Counted from the first letter of the stretch, positions 18,700-28,085 are shown. The stretch is 56,066 nucleotides of DNA from JAYEJW01 sp034716535 (GCA_034716535.1 JAYEJW010000561.1:1-56066), one strand, 5' to 3'. Numbers and translations are program-made. The notes: generated by a model not told the origin, from the letters alone.

Positions 18700-18814
18700 G
18701 ATCACTCCAGTCTGGGGGTCGGTTTCTTCAAGAGGGGATCCTCGAGAACCTTATCCGACCCGGCTTCTCCCAACCGCTCGACGGTTGTCCAACGGCAAGG
18801 AATCGCCCCTTTGG

Positions 18815-21040
18815 CTAGCGCCGACGTGTTCGAGAACGCTTACCGGGTCCGCGCCGGGCCCCCGGCCCTGCCGGTCCGGAGCCACGTTCCGGTTTCGCGG
18901 CTACCGGACGGCGCCGCCCTTCGGACCCGTGACCGGTGCCCGCCGGCTGCCAGCCGGGCACCAGGTGGCGTTTGCCGTTGCCGATGAGATCCGCGCGGCC
19001 CATACGCTTCAGCGCATCCCGCAATAAGGGCCAGTTATCCGGATCATGGTAGCGCAGGAATGCCTTCTGCAGGCGGCGTTGCTTGAGCTTCCGCACCACC
19101 GAGACCTCCTCGGAGCTCCTCGTCACCTTGCGCAACGGATTCCTTCCCGTGTGATACATGGCGGTTGCGATCGCCATGGGCGTGGGCAAAAAGGCCTGCA
19201 CCTGGTCCGGGCGGAAGCGGTTGCGCTTGAGCCATAAGGCAAGCTGGAGCATATCCTCGTCGCTGGTGCCCGGATGAGCGGCGATGAAGTAGGGGATCAG
19301 GTACTGCTCTTTGCCGGCCTCGCGCGAGAACCGGTCGAACAGCTCCTTGAACCGATCGTAGGTGCCGATCCCCGGTTTCATCATCTGGGACAGGGGGCCC
19401 GGCTCGGTATGCTCGGGTGCGATCTTGAGATAACCGCCGACGTGGTGAGTCACCAGCTCGCGCACGTACTCCGGCGACTTTACCGCCAGGTCGTAGCGCA
19501 GTCCGGAGGCGATCAGCACCAGCTTAACCCCCGGCACCTTGCGCGCCTTGCGGTAGAGCCGGATCAACGGGCCCTGATCGGTCTTCAGGTTCGGACAGAT
19601 GCCCGGGTAGACACAGGAGAGGCGGCGACAGGAGGATTCGATCTTCGGGTCCCTGCAGGCGAGGCGCCACATGTTCGCGGTCGGGCCGCCCAGGTCCGAG
19701 ATCGTCCCCTTGAAACCGGGCGTGCGGTCGCGAATCTCCTCCACCTCCCGCAGGATGGAACCCTCCGAGCAGCTCTGGATGATGCGTCCTTCGTGCTCGG
19801 TGATGGAGCAGAAGGTGCAACCGCCGAAACAGCCGCGCATGATGCTCACCGAGAAGCGGATCATCTCCCAGGCCGGCATGCGTACCGCGCCGTAGCCGCT
19901 GTGCGGCGCACGGCTGTAAGGCAGCTCATAGACGCGGTCGAGCTCCGCCGTGGTAAGCGGAACGGGCGGCGGATTAAGCCATAGGTCCCGATCCCCGTGA
20001 CGCTGCACCAGGGCACGGGCGTTACCCGGGTTGGTCTCCAGGTGAAAAACGCGGGAGGCGTGGGCATAGAGCAGGGGGTCCTGCCTGACCTGCTGGAAGG
20101 ACGGCAAGCGCACCACCGTGCGGTCCCTCCCAAGGTGGCGCGGGCGCCGGTTCAGTCCGAGGACAACAGGGGCTGTGCTTTCCGATCCCCGGGCCCCGGT
20201 AGGGAGACCCGATGGGGTGGGGGCCGAGTGCCCCCCCGCTCCTCCGGAGCCCTCGATTCCTACCCTCGTTTCCTTGCATGCCGACTCCGCCTGATAGGGA
20301 TCGGGATGGGACCCGACGCGCCCGGGGATATCGACTGTGGTGGAATCGATCAGGGTCCAGCCGACGGGGATCCCCTTGCGCATGAAACCGGTTCCACGCA
20401 CATCCGTGATGCTCGCAATGGGCTCGGCCTTCGCAAGCCTGTGGGCCACCTCGACCACCGCCCGCTCGGCGTTCCCGAAAATCAGCATGTCCGCCTTCGA
20501 ATCCACCATGGCGGATCGGCGCACCTTATCCGACCAGTAATCATAGTGCGCAATGCGGCGCAGGCTGGCCTCGATGCCGCCGATGATCACCGGGGCGTCA
20601 GGAAATGCCTCCCGCGCACGCTGGGCATACACAACCGCCGCCCGATCCGGCCGCTTGCCACCCTCCGCGTTCGGCGTATAGGCGTCATCGCTGCGAATGC
20701 GGCGGTCCGACGTATAACGGTTGACCATCGAATCCATGTTTCCCGCTGTAATGCCAAAAAACAGGTTCGGCCGCCCCAAGCGTCGGAAGTCCGCTGCGCT
20801 CGTCCAATCCGGCTGCGCGATGATACCGACACGAAATCCCTGTGCTTCCAACAACCGTCCGATGATGGCCATACCGAAGGACGGATGATCCACGTAGGCA
20901 TCGCCGGTAACGACGATCACATCGCAGCTGTCCCACCCGAGGGCATCCATCTCCGCCCGAGTCATAGGTAGCTCCTGTGCTGTCCCGAAACGGTGGGCCC
21001 AGTACTTGCGATAGGAGAAGATGTCGGGGGTTGTCTGCAT
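18815..21040 (-). CDS. ygiQ: YgiQ family radical SAM protein
   Basis: A cytoplasmic radical SAM enzyme of unknown reaction, 741 residues, the usual length. The N-terminal domain (WDSCDVIVVTGDAYVDHPSFG) is the diagnostic YgiQ opening. The 4Fe-4S-binding CxxxCxxC is CFGGCTFC near residue 403. Downstream blocks such as SDLGGPTANMW, GGYLKIAPEHTEPGPLS and YLIPYFIAAHPGT are conserved. Residues about 257-315 form a Gly/Pro-rich linker with unrelated text (SGGAGGHSAPTPSGLPTGA) at a site where the family varies. The C-terminal 60 residues are basic and low complexity. It is divergent from the acylase gene. The ATG has no strong ribosome-binding site. Confidence 0.95.
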   Translation of the reverse strand: MQTTPDIFSYRKYWAHRFGTAQELPMTRAEMDALGWDSCDVIVVTGDAYVDHPSFGMAIIGRLLEAQGFRVGIIAQPDWTSAADFRRLGRPNLFFGITAGNMDSMVNRYTSDRRIRSDDAYTPNAEGGKRPDRAAVVYAQRAREAFPDAPVIIGGIEASLRRIAHYDYWSDKVRRSAMVDSKADMLIFGNAERAVVEVAHRLAKAEPIASITDVRGTGFMRKGIPVGWTLIDSTTVDIPGRVGSHPDPYQAESACKETRVGIEGSGGAGGHSAPTPSGLPTGARGSESTAPVVLGLNRRPRHLGRDRTVVRLPSFQQVRQDPLLYAHASRVFHLETNPGNARALVQRHGDRDLWLNPPPVPLTTAELDRVYELPYSRAPHSGYGAVRMPAWEMIRFSVSIMRGCFGGCTFCSITEHEGRIIQSCSEGSILREVEEIRDRTPGFKGTISDLGGPTANMWRLACRDPKIESSCRRLSCVYPGICPNLKTDQGPLIRLYRKARKVPGVKLVLIASGLRYDLAVKSPEYVRELVTHHVGGYLKIAPEHTEPGPLSQMMKPGIGTYDRFKELFDRFSREAGKEQYLIPYFIAAHPGTSDEDMLQLALWLKRNRFRPDQVQAFLPTPMAIATAMYHTGRNPLRKVTRSSEEVSVVRKLKQRRLQKAFLRYHDPDNWPLLRDALKRMGRADLIGNGKRHLVPGWQPAGTGHGSEGRRRPVAAKPERGSGPAGPGARRGPGKRSRTRRR

Positions 21041-21141
21041 GGCGGGTCTATCTGCCGTCGTCGCGCAGATTCCAAGGCGAGCCGCAACGCATCGCTGCGA
21101 CAGCTTGTCTGAATCGACTAGGAGCCCGGAGGAAGATCCAC

Positions 21142-21294
21142 ATGTTACTCAACCACGTCGTTACCGAAGCCCCCATTGTCCATGCGGCAACGGGAAGCGC
21201 AACGCAGCCCTCGCGAGAAAGGGCCTGCCGGTGGACAACGGGCGCTGATCGTGGTTGTCTGATCGCCCCGCCGTCTCCATTCAAGAGCTACTGA
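21142..21294 (+). CDS. 50-codon ORF coupled to the acylase gene
   Basis: An ATG at 21142 has one of the best Shine-Dalgarno sites of the window (GGAGGAAG at 21128-21135, 6 bases upstream). The frame encodes 50 residues beginning MLLNHVVTEAP and stops at 21292-21294, where TGATG overlaps the acylase start by one base. This arrangement fits translational coupling by a leader or small protein. The acylase itself has no obvious site of its own. The peptide has no recognisable motif, so it may act only as a leader. Confidence 0.4.
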   Translation: MLLNHVVTEAPIVHAATGSATQPSRERACRWTTGADRGCLIAPPSPFKSY

Positions 21295-23720
21295 TGGTCC
21301 GTCGTATTCTGCTCTTCACATTCGCGGTCTTCGTCGGCCTCGCGGTCGCCGGGGGCGGCTACCTCTTGTGGTCAGCAAAGCGGGCCGAGCCCGACTACTC
21401 CGGACAGGTCAGCCTGGGCGGTCTGGCTGCGCCGGTCACCGTCCGGTTTGGTCCCCATGCCGTGCCTAGCATCGAGGCGGACAGTCTGGAAGACCTGTTA
21501 TTCGCCCAGGGTTACATCGTCGCCTCGGAGCGGATGTGGCAGATGGACCTGATGCGCCGCCTGGCGAGCGGTCACCTGGCGGAGGTACTCGGGGAGGAGG
21601 CACTCGCGGCAGATCGCTTTTTCCGTACTCTCGGCCTTGCGCGGCTGGCGCAGCAAAGTCTCGATGCACTCGGGGAGCCGTACGACCGCTATCTGAAGGC
21701 ATATGCGGGAGGCGTGAATGCCTATCAGGCAGAGGCCAGGGGTCGCTTGCCCCTGGAGTATCTGATCGCCGGCTTTGAGCCGTCACCCTGGCGACCGCAG
21801 GACAGCCTGGTGATTGGTGAGTACATGTCCTGGACGCTCTCGTTCAACCTGCGAGAAGAGCTGGTCTTCCTGCGCCTCGCATCCCGTGTCGGCATCGAGC
21901 GGGCCCTCGAGCTGTTTCCAACGGACGAGGGGGTGCCCGCCCCGGACTACGCGCGCGGGCTGCCGACGTACACGGCGAGCGCTCATGAGCGTCTCGGCGA
22001 GCTGGTCGCCATGCCCGCCCGGTGGGGCCTGCCTGTTCCCGGCGCGGCCAGCAACGCTTGGGCGGTGAACGGCGAACGCACGGAAGACGGGCGCGCACTG
22101 CTCGCCAACGATCCCCATCTTGCCCCCACCATGCCCGCCATCTGGTATGAGCTGGAATTGAAGGCCCCGAGCTTTCACGTCACCGGCGCCTCTTTGCCGG
22201 GCCTGCCCTTCGTCCTGATCGGCCACAACGAAGACCTGGCCTGGGGTTTCACGACGGTGATGGCGGACACCCAGGACCTGTTCGTGGAACGGATCACGGC
22301 CGACGGCACCCACGTGCAGCGTCCCGAGGACGAGCAGGAGCCGATCCGGTCTCGCACGGAAAAGATCGAGGTCAAGGGTTGGAGCACTCCGGAGCAGCTC
22401 ACCATCCGCAGCACGAGCAAGGGCGTCGTCCTCAACGACGTCCTGGGCGCGAACACGGGCACCCCGATGGACCTATCTCAGGTGGACACTGCCCATCTGC
22501 TGGTCCTGCACTGCAATGCCGATGTCCCGGAGCGGGCGACAGCAGGCATGTACCGCCTGAACAGGGCAACCACGCTCGAGGAGGCGCGGTCCGCGATCCT
22601 CGATCTGAAACACGCATCCCAAAACCTGATGGCGGCGCACCGGGACGGCGGCATCGCCTGGCAGGTGAGCGGCGCGCTGCCCCTGCGCGCAAAGGGTCTC
22701 GGCACTTTCCCCTCGCCCGGGTGGGACGCGGGCTACAACTGGGTGGGCTACGTCCCATCGGAACAGAACCCCGGCCTCACCAACCCCCCGGGTTACGCGC
22801 TGCTCAGCGCGAACAATCGCACGATCCCGCTCGACCACGAGGTACAGGTGACACGGTCGTGGATGGCACCCTATCGCGCCCGCCGCATCGAGGAGCTGCT
22901 GGGGGCGAGGAATCCGTTGAGGGCGGACGACCTGGCCAACATGCAGCTCGACCGCATCAGCCTCCAGGCACGGCGCTTTCATGAGGCTCTCGGCCGGGTC
23001 GCTCCGCAGATTCGCGACCTGGATCCGGAAGCCCGACGGATCGCCGACGAGTACCTCATGACCTGGGACGGGGGCTTCGAAGGGGACAGCCGGGCGGCTG
23101 CATTGTTCATCCTGCTGGAGCGGGCGCTCTTTGTGTCCCTGTTCGGCGACGAGCTCGGGGAGGATCTGCCCGCGCTCATGTCCATCGCCATCCTGAGCTA
23201 CAACGCCTTGGAGGAGGCTCTGTACTCCGGCCGCTCCAGCTTCTGGGACGACATAGGCACACCGCAGAAGGAGGGGCCAGCGCACGTGTGGGCGCGGGCC
23301 CTGCGCACCGCCAAGAAAGAGCTCGACCGGGAGCTACCCGACCCGCAGAATCAACGCCTGGACAACCTGCGTCAGCTCGTCTTTCCCCACGCCTTCGACC
23401 GCATTCCTGTGCTGGGGCGGCTCTTCAGCGTTGGCCCCATCGGCGTTGGGGGGGACAGCCACACGCTAAACCTCATGAAGGCATCCCCCCAAGAGCCCGA
23501 GAAGGTCCTGTTCGTCCCCTCGTACCGAGTCGTCTACACTCCGGCCGACTGGAGTGAAACGCGCGGAACCCTGCCTCTAGGGCAGTCGGGACACCGGCTC
23601 TCGCCCTACCGGACGGACCAACTGCAGGATTGGCTCGAAGGCCGCGCCCATCGCTGGCTCTGGAATGGTCCCGAGCCGGGGACGGAGATCGGCGTCTTTG
23701 TGCTCAGGCCGGAGCCTTAG
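21294..23720 (+). CDS. Penicillin-acylase-family amidohydrolase
   Basis: An Ntn-hydrolase of the penicillin acylase/AHL acylase family, 808 residues from ATG 21294. Residues 3-28 form a signal anchor or signal peptide (RILLFTFAVFVGLAVAGGG), placing the enzyme in the periplasm. The alpha chain holds DLLFAQGYIVASERMWQMDL, typical of the family. The predicted autocatalytic cleavage lies before Ser253 in AASNAWAV, which becomes the beta-chain N-terminal nucleophile. NDPHLAPTMPAIWY and HNEDLAWGFT follow as expected, and the active-site Asn is likely in LSANNRT. The true substrate (acyl-homoserine lactone, peptide or other amide) is not evident. A frame extension to 21255 exists but adds nothing conserved. 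Confidence 0.92.
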   Translation: MVRRILLFTFAVFVGLAVAGGGYLLWSAKRAEPDYSGQVSLGGLAAPVTVRFGPHAVPSIEADSLEDLLFAQGYIVASERMWQMDLMRRLASGHLAEVLGEEALAADRFFRTLGLARLAQQSLDALGEPYDRYLKAYAGGVNAYQAEARGRLPLEYLIAGFEPSPWRPQDSLVIGEYMSWTLSFNLREELVFLRLASRVGIERALELFPTDEGVPAPDYARGLPTYTASAHERLGELVAMPARWGLPVPGAASNAWAVNGERTEDGRALLANDPHLAPTMPAIWYELELKAPSFHVTGASLPGLPFVLIGHNEDLAWGFTTVMADTQDLFVERITADGTHVQRPEDEQEPIRSRTEKIEVKGWSTPEQLTIRSTSKGVVLNDVLGANTGTPMDLSQVDTAHLLVLHCNADVPERATAGMYRLNRATTLEEARSAILDLKHASQNLMAAHRDGGIAWQVSGALPLRAKGLGTFPSPGWDAGYNWVGYVPSEQNPGLTNPPGYALLSANNRTIPLDHEVQVTRSWMAPYRARRIEELLGARNPLRADDLANMQLDRISLQARRFHEALGRVAPQIRDLDPEARRIADEYLMTWDGGFEGDSRAAALFILLERALFVSLFGDELGEDLPALMSIAILSYNALEEALYSGRSSFWDDIGTPQKEGPAHVWARALRTAKKELDRELPDPQNQRLDNLRQLVFPHAFDRIPVLGRLFSVGPIGVGGDSHTLNLMKASPQEPEKVLFVPSYRVVYTPADWSETRGTLPLGQSGHRLSPYRTDQLQDWLEGRAHRWLWNGPEPGTEIGVFVLRPEP

Positions 23721-23794
23721 GGCCGGGGGCCGGGCACGGCGGGTTTCGCAGAGGCCGAGCCGCGCGGCGGGCAAGGGCGCTCCCACTGCGAAAG

Positions 23795-24793
23795 TTAAGA
23801 TGAGCTCCCCCCGCCTTCTTCCCACGCGCTGGCGAAGCGCTCCTGCAAAGGCTCGTCAGCCCGACGGGCCACGATCTCACCTAGCCGGTCGCGGAGCCTT
23901 GTGTTGGCACGGTAGACCGCGAGTTCCTGAACGACAAGCGCGGCACTCGCGCGATCGCCCCCGGCCACGACCGAAAGGAGCCAGTCGAAAGCCGCTTCGC
24001 TGCGGTGGAGGACAGCGGCGCGGAGCAGGGTCCGTTCGGCGTCTCCTTTCAGCGGCTCCCTATCCCAACGAGCCTTCAACAGGTCCAATCCAGGGTCGAG
24101 CCGGGACTCACCCAACGCCAGGGCCGCCAGCTCACGAATCGCAGGGTCGGCATCGTCGAGATAACGGGCCACGAAGGCGGGAGAATCATCCGGCTCGACC
24201 TGCAGAAGGGCCGAGAGGCATTCTCCGATTACCTCCGGCTCCGGATCGCCCGTGAGAGCCTTGCACCTGAGCACCGCTTCCGCCGCCAGGGGCTCGGTAC
24301 AGGCAATGGCGCGCACGGCCCCGGTTCGCGCCCGCGGCTCCGGATCGGCGAGCAGCTCGACCAACGCGATCAGCGCCCGCGGACTCGGGGTCGCCACCAA
24401 CCCCGTGGCGCAGGTCGCGCGCAGGTCGACGGCTGTATCGACCGAACCGCCCCAGACCGGCTCGTGCTGGCGATAGCTCAGGCCGGCATTGTAGAAGTCG
24501 GAATCCTGGCAGTCGAGGGCGACCAGTGCACGGGCGATGGCGCCCTTGGCAGTGCACTGGGGGTCCTTCTTGACGGCCTTGTCGAGAAACCGGTTATAGG
24601 CCGCGATGAGGCTCGGCTCCAGGTCGTAGAGTAGGCGCGCGGCGCATACCTCGGCCGCCCGCGCCACCAGCAGGTAATGCCGATCGGTGAGCGCCTGTCG
24701 GACCTGATCCGAAACGGCGGCCGCATCGGGCACATCACAAATGCGGCTAAAGGAATCGAGGCGCTCGCGAATGTCGGTCTGCCGGCGTGACAT
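23795..24793 (-). CDS. HEAT-repeat protein
   Basis: A 332-residue soluble protein without signal peptide. The middle and C-terminal parts are alpha-helical repeats of about 30 residues with the HEAT pattern, for instance LLADPEPRARTGAVRAIAC and YLDDADPAIRELAALALGES. The first 110 residues contain helical text with RHYLLVARAAEVCAARLL and a Tyr/His-rich loop. It resembles the TIGR02270-type HEAT proteins. It is probably a protein-binding scaffold; no catalytic motif is visible. It converges on the acylase gene, with 74 bases between the stops. Confidence 0.75.
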   Translation of the reverse strand: MSRRQTDIRERLDSFSRICDVPDAAAVSDQVRQALTDRHYLLVARAAEVCAARLLYDLEPSLIAAYNRFLDKAVKKDPQCTAKGAIARALVALDCQDSDFYNAGLSYRQHEPVWGGSVDTAVDLRATCATGLVATPSPRALIALVELLADPEPRARTGAVRAIACTEPLAAEAVLRCKALTGDPEPEVIGECLSALLQVEPDDSPAFVARYLDDADPAIRELAALALGESRLDPGLDLLKARWDREPLKGDAERTLLRAAVLHRSEAAFDWLLSVVAGGDRASAALVVQELAVYRANTRLRDRLGEIVARRADEPLQERFASAWEEGGGSSS

Positions 24794-25224
24794 CCGCGAA
24801 GTATAGGATGTTTCGTCCTGAGAACCCGCCCCAGAAGCGCCCCGTCACCATTGCCCTGTGAGGTTGCGTTGATCTCAGAGGGTCCCCGATCGTGGGATTC
24901 TGCGACCTATCGCGCAAAAAGGCGCGTGAGGACAAGGTTAATATCTTTCCGTGACGCGGTTTCGGCAGGGCGACGCTGCAATCTCGATGACGAAAGCCCC
25001 GGTTCGCGTACAGCGCGCAAACCAATCGGCCGCTCAGTCGCCGAAACGCCAGTCGGATCGGGGCGCCACCGCAGTCGTTTCCGGGAAAGAGTATACAGCA
25101 GGAAGGTTTCTCGGCATTCATAAAAATATTCACAACAAATGTCGTTTCTGCTATATAGTTATTAAAGATATTTGACAAATTACTTTAAGATTTTGCCAAC
25201 CGCGAGGACCATTTAGGCTTTGCC
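24794..25224. other. Intergenic region upstream of the pil operon
   Basis: A 430-base divergent spacer between the HEAT gene and pilM. The right third (25100-25200) is clearly AT-rich against its neighbours and holds the probable pil promoter. A TTGACA at about 25176 also occurs but has no good -10. The left part shows no supported gene. Confidence 0.6.
25129..25157 (+). promoter_or_regulatory. Probable sigma-70 promoter of pilMNOPQ-aroKB
   Basis: TTCACA at 25129-25134 and TATATA at 25152-25157 are separated by an ideal 17 bases in an AT-rich island. Transcription would start near 25164, giving a leader of about 60 bases before pilM. No sigma-54 GG-N10-GC element was seen. Confidence 0.5.
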
Positions 25225-26295
25225 ATGTTCGGGTTCGGCAGAAAACAGCCCCCCCTGTTGGGGATCGATATCAGCACGACGGCCGTCAAGCTGATTGAGC
25301 TATCCCATACCCCGGCACACTCCGCCTCCCTCTTTCGCGTGCAGAGCTATGCCGTTGAGCCTCTACCAAGCAACGCGGTCGTCGAGAAGAAGATCACGGA
25401 CGTGGAGGCGGTCGGCGACTGTCTTCGTAAGGCAGTCATGCGCTCAGGGTCCAGGACGAAGACGGCGGCCGTCGCCGTGTCGAGCTCGGCGGTCATCACC
25501 AAGATCATCTCCATGCCTGCAACCCTCAGTGATGCGGAGATGGAGGCCGAGATCGAGCTCGAGGCGGATCAGTACATCCCCTATCCGCTGGAAGAGGTCA
25601 ACATCGACTTCGACGTCATCGGGACGTCGAGCTCTTCCCCCGACATGGTCGACGTCTTGCTCGCCGCATCGCGGGGAGAGAATGTTGACGATCGCGTTTC
25701 CGCCCTAGACATCGCGGGTCTGACCGCAACCATCGTCGACGTCGAAGCCTATGCGATGGAGAACGCCTGCACACTCATCCTCGGCGGCGAGGAAGACACC
25801 CGTGATCAGATCGTGGTCGTGGCCGACGTTGGCGCCACGACCACGACCTTTCACGCGCTCCACAACGGTCGCACCGTCTATACCCGAGAGCAGAACTTCG
25901 GCGGCCTGAGGCTCATCGAGGAGGTACAACAGCGTTACGCCCTGGCCCGAGACGAGGCGCTGAAGAAGGTCGTTGCCGGGGGACTTCCCGAAGACTACGA
26001 AACCCAGGTACTCCTCCCGTTCAAAGAGGCACTGGCACAACAAGTCGGCCGCGCCCTGCAGTTTTTCTATTCGTCGAGCACATTCAACAGCGCGGATCGA
26101 ATCCTTCTGGCCGGCGGATCGGCGAGCATCCCTCACATCGAAGAGCTCGTGGAGCAACGCCTCGGTATCCCCACGACTGTCGCTAACCCGTTCTCTCGAA
26201 TGTCGGCGGCACCCAGGGTCCAGGTGCCCTCCTTGAGCCGAGACGCGCCAGGCATGATGGTCGCGGTGGGATTGGCCTTGAGAGGTTTCGATTAG
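25225..26295 (+). CDS. pilM: Type IV pilus assembly ATPase-fold protein PilM
   Basis: A cytoplasmic actin-like protein that binds the N-terminal tail of PilN and forms the inner ring of the type IV pilus alignment complex. The 356-residue length is standard. The first phosphate motif is LGIDISTTAVKLIEL near residues 9-23. VVVADVGATTTTFHAL near residue 200 and a C-terminal ILLAGGSASIPHIEEL complete the nucleotide-binding fold. It is the first gene of the operon; its stop is followed directly by the pilN ATG. The ATG at 25225 lies 20 bases after a GAGGA. Confidence 0.97.
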   Translation: MFGFGRKQPPLLGIDISTTAVKLIELSHTPAHSASLFRVQSYAVEPLPSNAVVEKKITDVEAVGDCLRKAVMRSGSRTKTAAVAVSSSAVITKIISMPATLSDAEMEAEIELEADQYIPYPLEEVNIDFDVIGTSSSSPDMVDVLLAASRGENVDDRVSALDIAGLTATIVDVEAYAMENACTLILGGEEDTRDQIVVVADVGATTTTFHALHNGRTVYTREQNFGGLRLIEEVQQRYALARDEALKKVVAGGLPEDYETQVLLPFKEALAQQVGRALQFFYSSSTFNSADRILLAGGSASIPHIEELVEQRLGIPTTVANPFSRMSAAPRVQVPSLSRDAPGMMVAVGLALRGFD

Positions 26296-26865
26296 ATGGC
26301 GCGCATCAATCTGCTCCCTTGGCGCGAAACGGAAAGAAAGCGCCGACAAAGGCAGCTTGCGGTCATGGCGGCTGCCGCTGTGGCGGCGACCCTGGTCGCC
26401 GGACTGGCGCTCCACACGCATTTCGAGCGATTGATCTCGATCCAGGAGTCGCGCAATCAATTCCTGCAAAGGGAGATCTCCCGATTCGATCGCCAGATCG
26501 AAGAAATCAAGGAGCTCGAAGAGACAAGGTCCAACCTGCTGGCACGAATGGAGATCATCCAGGAGCTGCAGCAGAGCCGCCCCGAGGTCGTCCACCTGTT
26601 CGACGAGGTCGTCAGCGCCATTCCGGCGGGGGTCTTCCTCACCAGCATCAAGCAATCCGGCCATTCCGTCATTCTGGAGGGCCGCGCCCAATCGAACGCC
26701 CGGGTGTCGGCGCTGATGCGAAGCATCGAGGCGTCGCAGTGGATCGGGAATCCCCAACTGCTGCTCATTGAGAACAAGGAGCAGACGGGGACGGGTCTCA
26801 GTCATTTCCGGCTGGCCTTCACGCAAGTCGGGCAGGAAAACGACGAACAAGATGCGGAGGGCTGA
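26296..26865 (+). CDS. pilN: Type IV pilus assembly protein PilN
   Basis: An inner-membrane bitopic protein of 189 residues. The cytoplasmic N-terminus MARINLLPWRE carries the conserved INLLPWR motif that docks into PilM. One transmembrane helix follows near residues 22-40, then a periplasmic coiled coil (FLQREISRFDRQIEEIKEL) and a ferredoxin-like domain that pairs with PilO. The gene abuts pilM with no spacer, so translation is coupled. Confidence 0.96.
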   Translation: MARINLLPWRETERKRRQRQLAVMAAAAVAATLVAGLALHTHFERLISIQESRNQFLQREISRFDRQIEEIKELEETRSNLLARMEIIQELQQSRPEVVHLFDEVVSAIPAGVFLTSIKQSGHSVILEGRAQSNARVSALMRSIEASQWIGNPQLLLIENKEQTGTGLSHFRLAFTQVGQENDEQDAEG

Positions 26866-26919
26866 AACGCGTGCCGCGGGCACAGAAGCGGGGCACACAC
26901 ATCAGTATCGGGACCAGCG

Positions 26920-27552
26920 ATGGATCTCAGTCAACTAAGAGAGCTCGACCTAAACACCATCGGCGAATGGCCCAACCCCGCCAAGGTGGTTGGTATCGCA
27001 ATTTTGTGCGCGTGCGTCGCCGGCGCCTGGTACTACTTCGACACGCGCGACCAGCTGGAGCGCCTGGATGTCATCGAGAAAAAGGAGACCCAGCTGCGGG
27101 CCTCCTTCGAGGCGAAGCAACAGAAGGCCGCCAACCTCGCTGCCTATCGGGATCAACTGGAGCAGATGAAGGAGTCGTTTGGCGCCATGCTGCGACAGCT
27201 CCCGGACAAGACGGAAGTGGCGTCGCTCCTTGTGGACGTTTCCCAGACCGGCCTCGCGGCGGGCCTGGAGTTCGAGCTCTTCCAACCGTCCGGCGAGCAG
27301 CTCAAGGATTTCTACGCCGAGTACCCGATCGATCTGAGGGTCACCGGCCGCTACCATGAATTCGGCCGCTTCATCAGCGGGCTGGCCGCCCTCCCCCGAA
27401 TCGTAACCATCCACAACGTCAGCATCGCGCCTCAAAAGGCAGAGCGCGAGAACGTCGGTGATCCTGTTCCGCTGGCCCTCCAGGCACAGGTGAAGACCTA
27501 CCGATATCTCGATGAGGAAGCCGTGAGTCTTGATCAGGAGGTCCCGCAATGA
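26920..27552 (+). CDS. pilO: Type IV pilus assembly protein PilO
   Basis: An inner-membrane partner of PilN, 210 residues. A single transmembrane helix near 22-42 (VVGIAILCACVAGAWYYF) is followed by a coiled coil (EKKETQLRASFEAKQQ) and a periplasmic ferredoxin-like domain ending in LQAQVKTYRYLDE. The family motif YHEFGRFISGLAALPRI is intact. The start is ATG 26920, 54 bases after pilN. It overlaps pilP by 4 bases (ATGA). Confidence 0.96.
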   Translation: MDLSQLRELDLNTIGEWPNPAKVVGIAILCACVAGAWYYFDTRDQLERLDVIEKKETQLRASFEAKQQKAANLAAYRDQLEQMKESFGAMLRQLPDKTEVASLLVDVSQTGLAAGLEFELFQPSGEQLKDFYAEYPIDLRVTGRYHEFGRFISGLAALPRIVTIHNVSIAPQKAERENVGDPVPLALQAQVKTYRYLDEEAVSLDQEVPQ

Positions 27553-28064
27553 GCGGGAAGGCCTGGCTCGCTGTCTTCGGCTCCCTGACGGTCGCCGGCT
27601 GCGGCGGCAGCAATATGGCCGACCTGGAGGAATACGCCGAGCGTGTCAAGGCGCGTGAGCCACGCCCCATCGAGCCTTTGCCCGAGATGAAGCGGATCGA
27701 CAGGTTCACGTTCGAACCGGCCGATCGCCGCGACCCCTTCGTGATAGACCGCCAGAGCGCAGAGGTGGCAGCAAGCCCCGGCAATGGCATTGCGCCTGAC
27801 CCCTTGCGACGCAAAGAAGAGCTTGAGCAGTACTCCCTCGACTCCCTGGATATGGTGGGAACCCTGGAACAGCTGGAGACGACTTGGGGCCTCGTGACTG
27901 CGCCCAGCGGCACCCTGTATCGCGTGCGTGTCGGTAACTACATGGGGATGAACAACGGACAGATCACACGAGTCACGGAGGAGAAGATCGAGCTCACCGA
28001 GATCTTCTCCGATGGGGATGGCGACTGGCGCGAGCGCCAGGCCGCCGTCGCACTGAGCCAATAG
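27549..28064 (+). CDS. pilP: Type IV pilus lipoprotein PilP
   Basis: An inner-membrane lipoprotein of 171 residues that links the PilNO dimer to the PilQ secretin. The signal peptide ends in the lipobox VAGC, making Cys18 the lipidated residue. An unstructured segment with PRPIEPLPEMK follows, then the beta-sandwich domain (LDSLDMVGTLEQLETTWGLV and RVGNYMGMNNGQITRVTEE, each partly). Start overlaps pilO in ATGA. Confidence 0.95.
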   Translation: MSGKAWLAVFGSLTVAGCGGSNMADLEEYAERVKAREPRPIEPLPEMKRIDRFTFEPADRRDPFVIDRQSAEVAASPGNGIAPDPLRRKEELEQYSLDSLDMVGTLEQLETTWGLVTAPSGTLYRVRVGNYMGMNNGQITRVTEEKIELTEIFSDGDGDWRERQAAVALSQ

Positions 28065-28085
28065 GTTGCTGGAGACCAAGGCCCG

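Noticed and set aside
25176..25181. TTGACA upstream of pilM as a -35 box
   Set aside because: No acceptable -10 at 16-18 bases; the TTCACA/TATATA pair just upstream is better.
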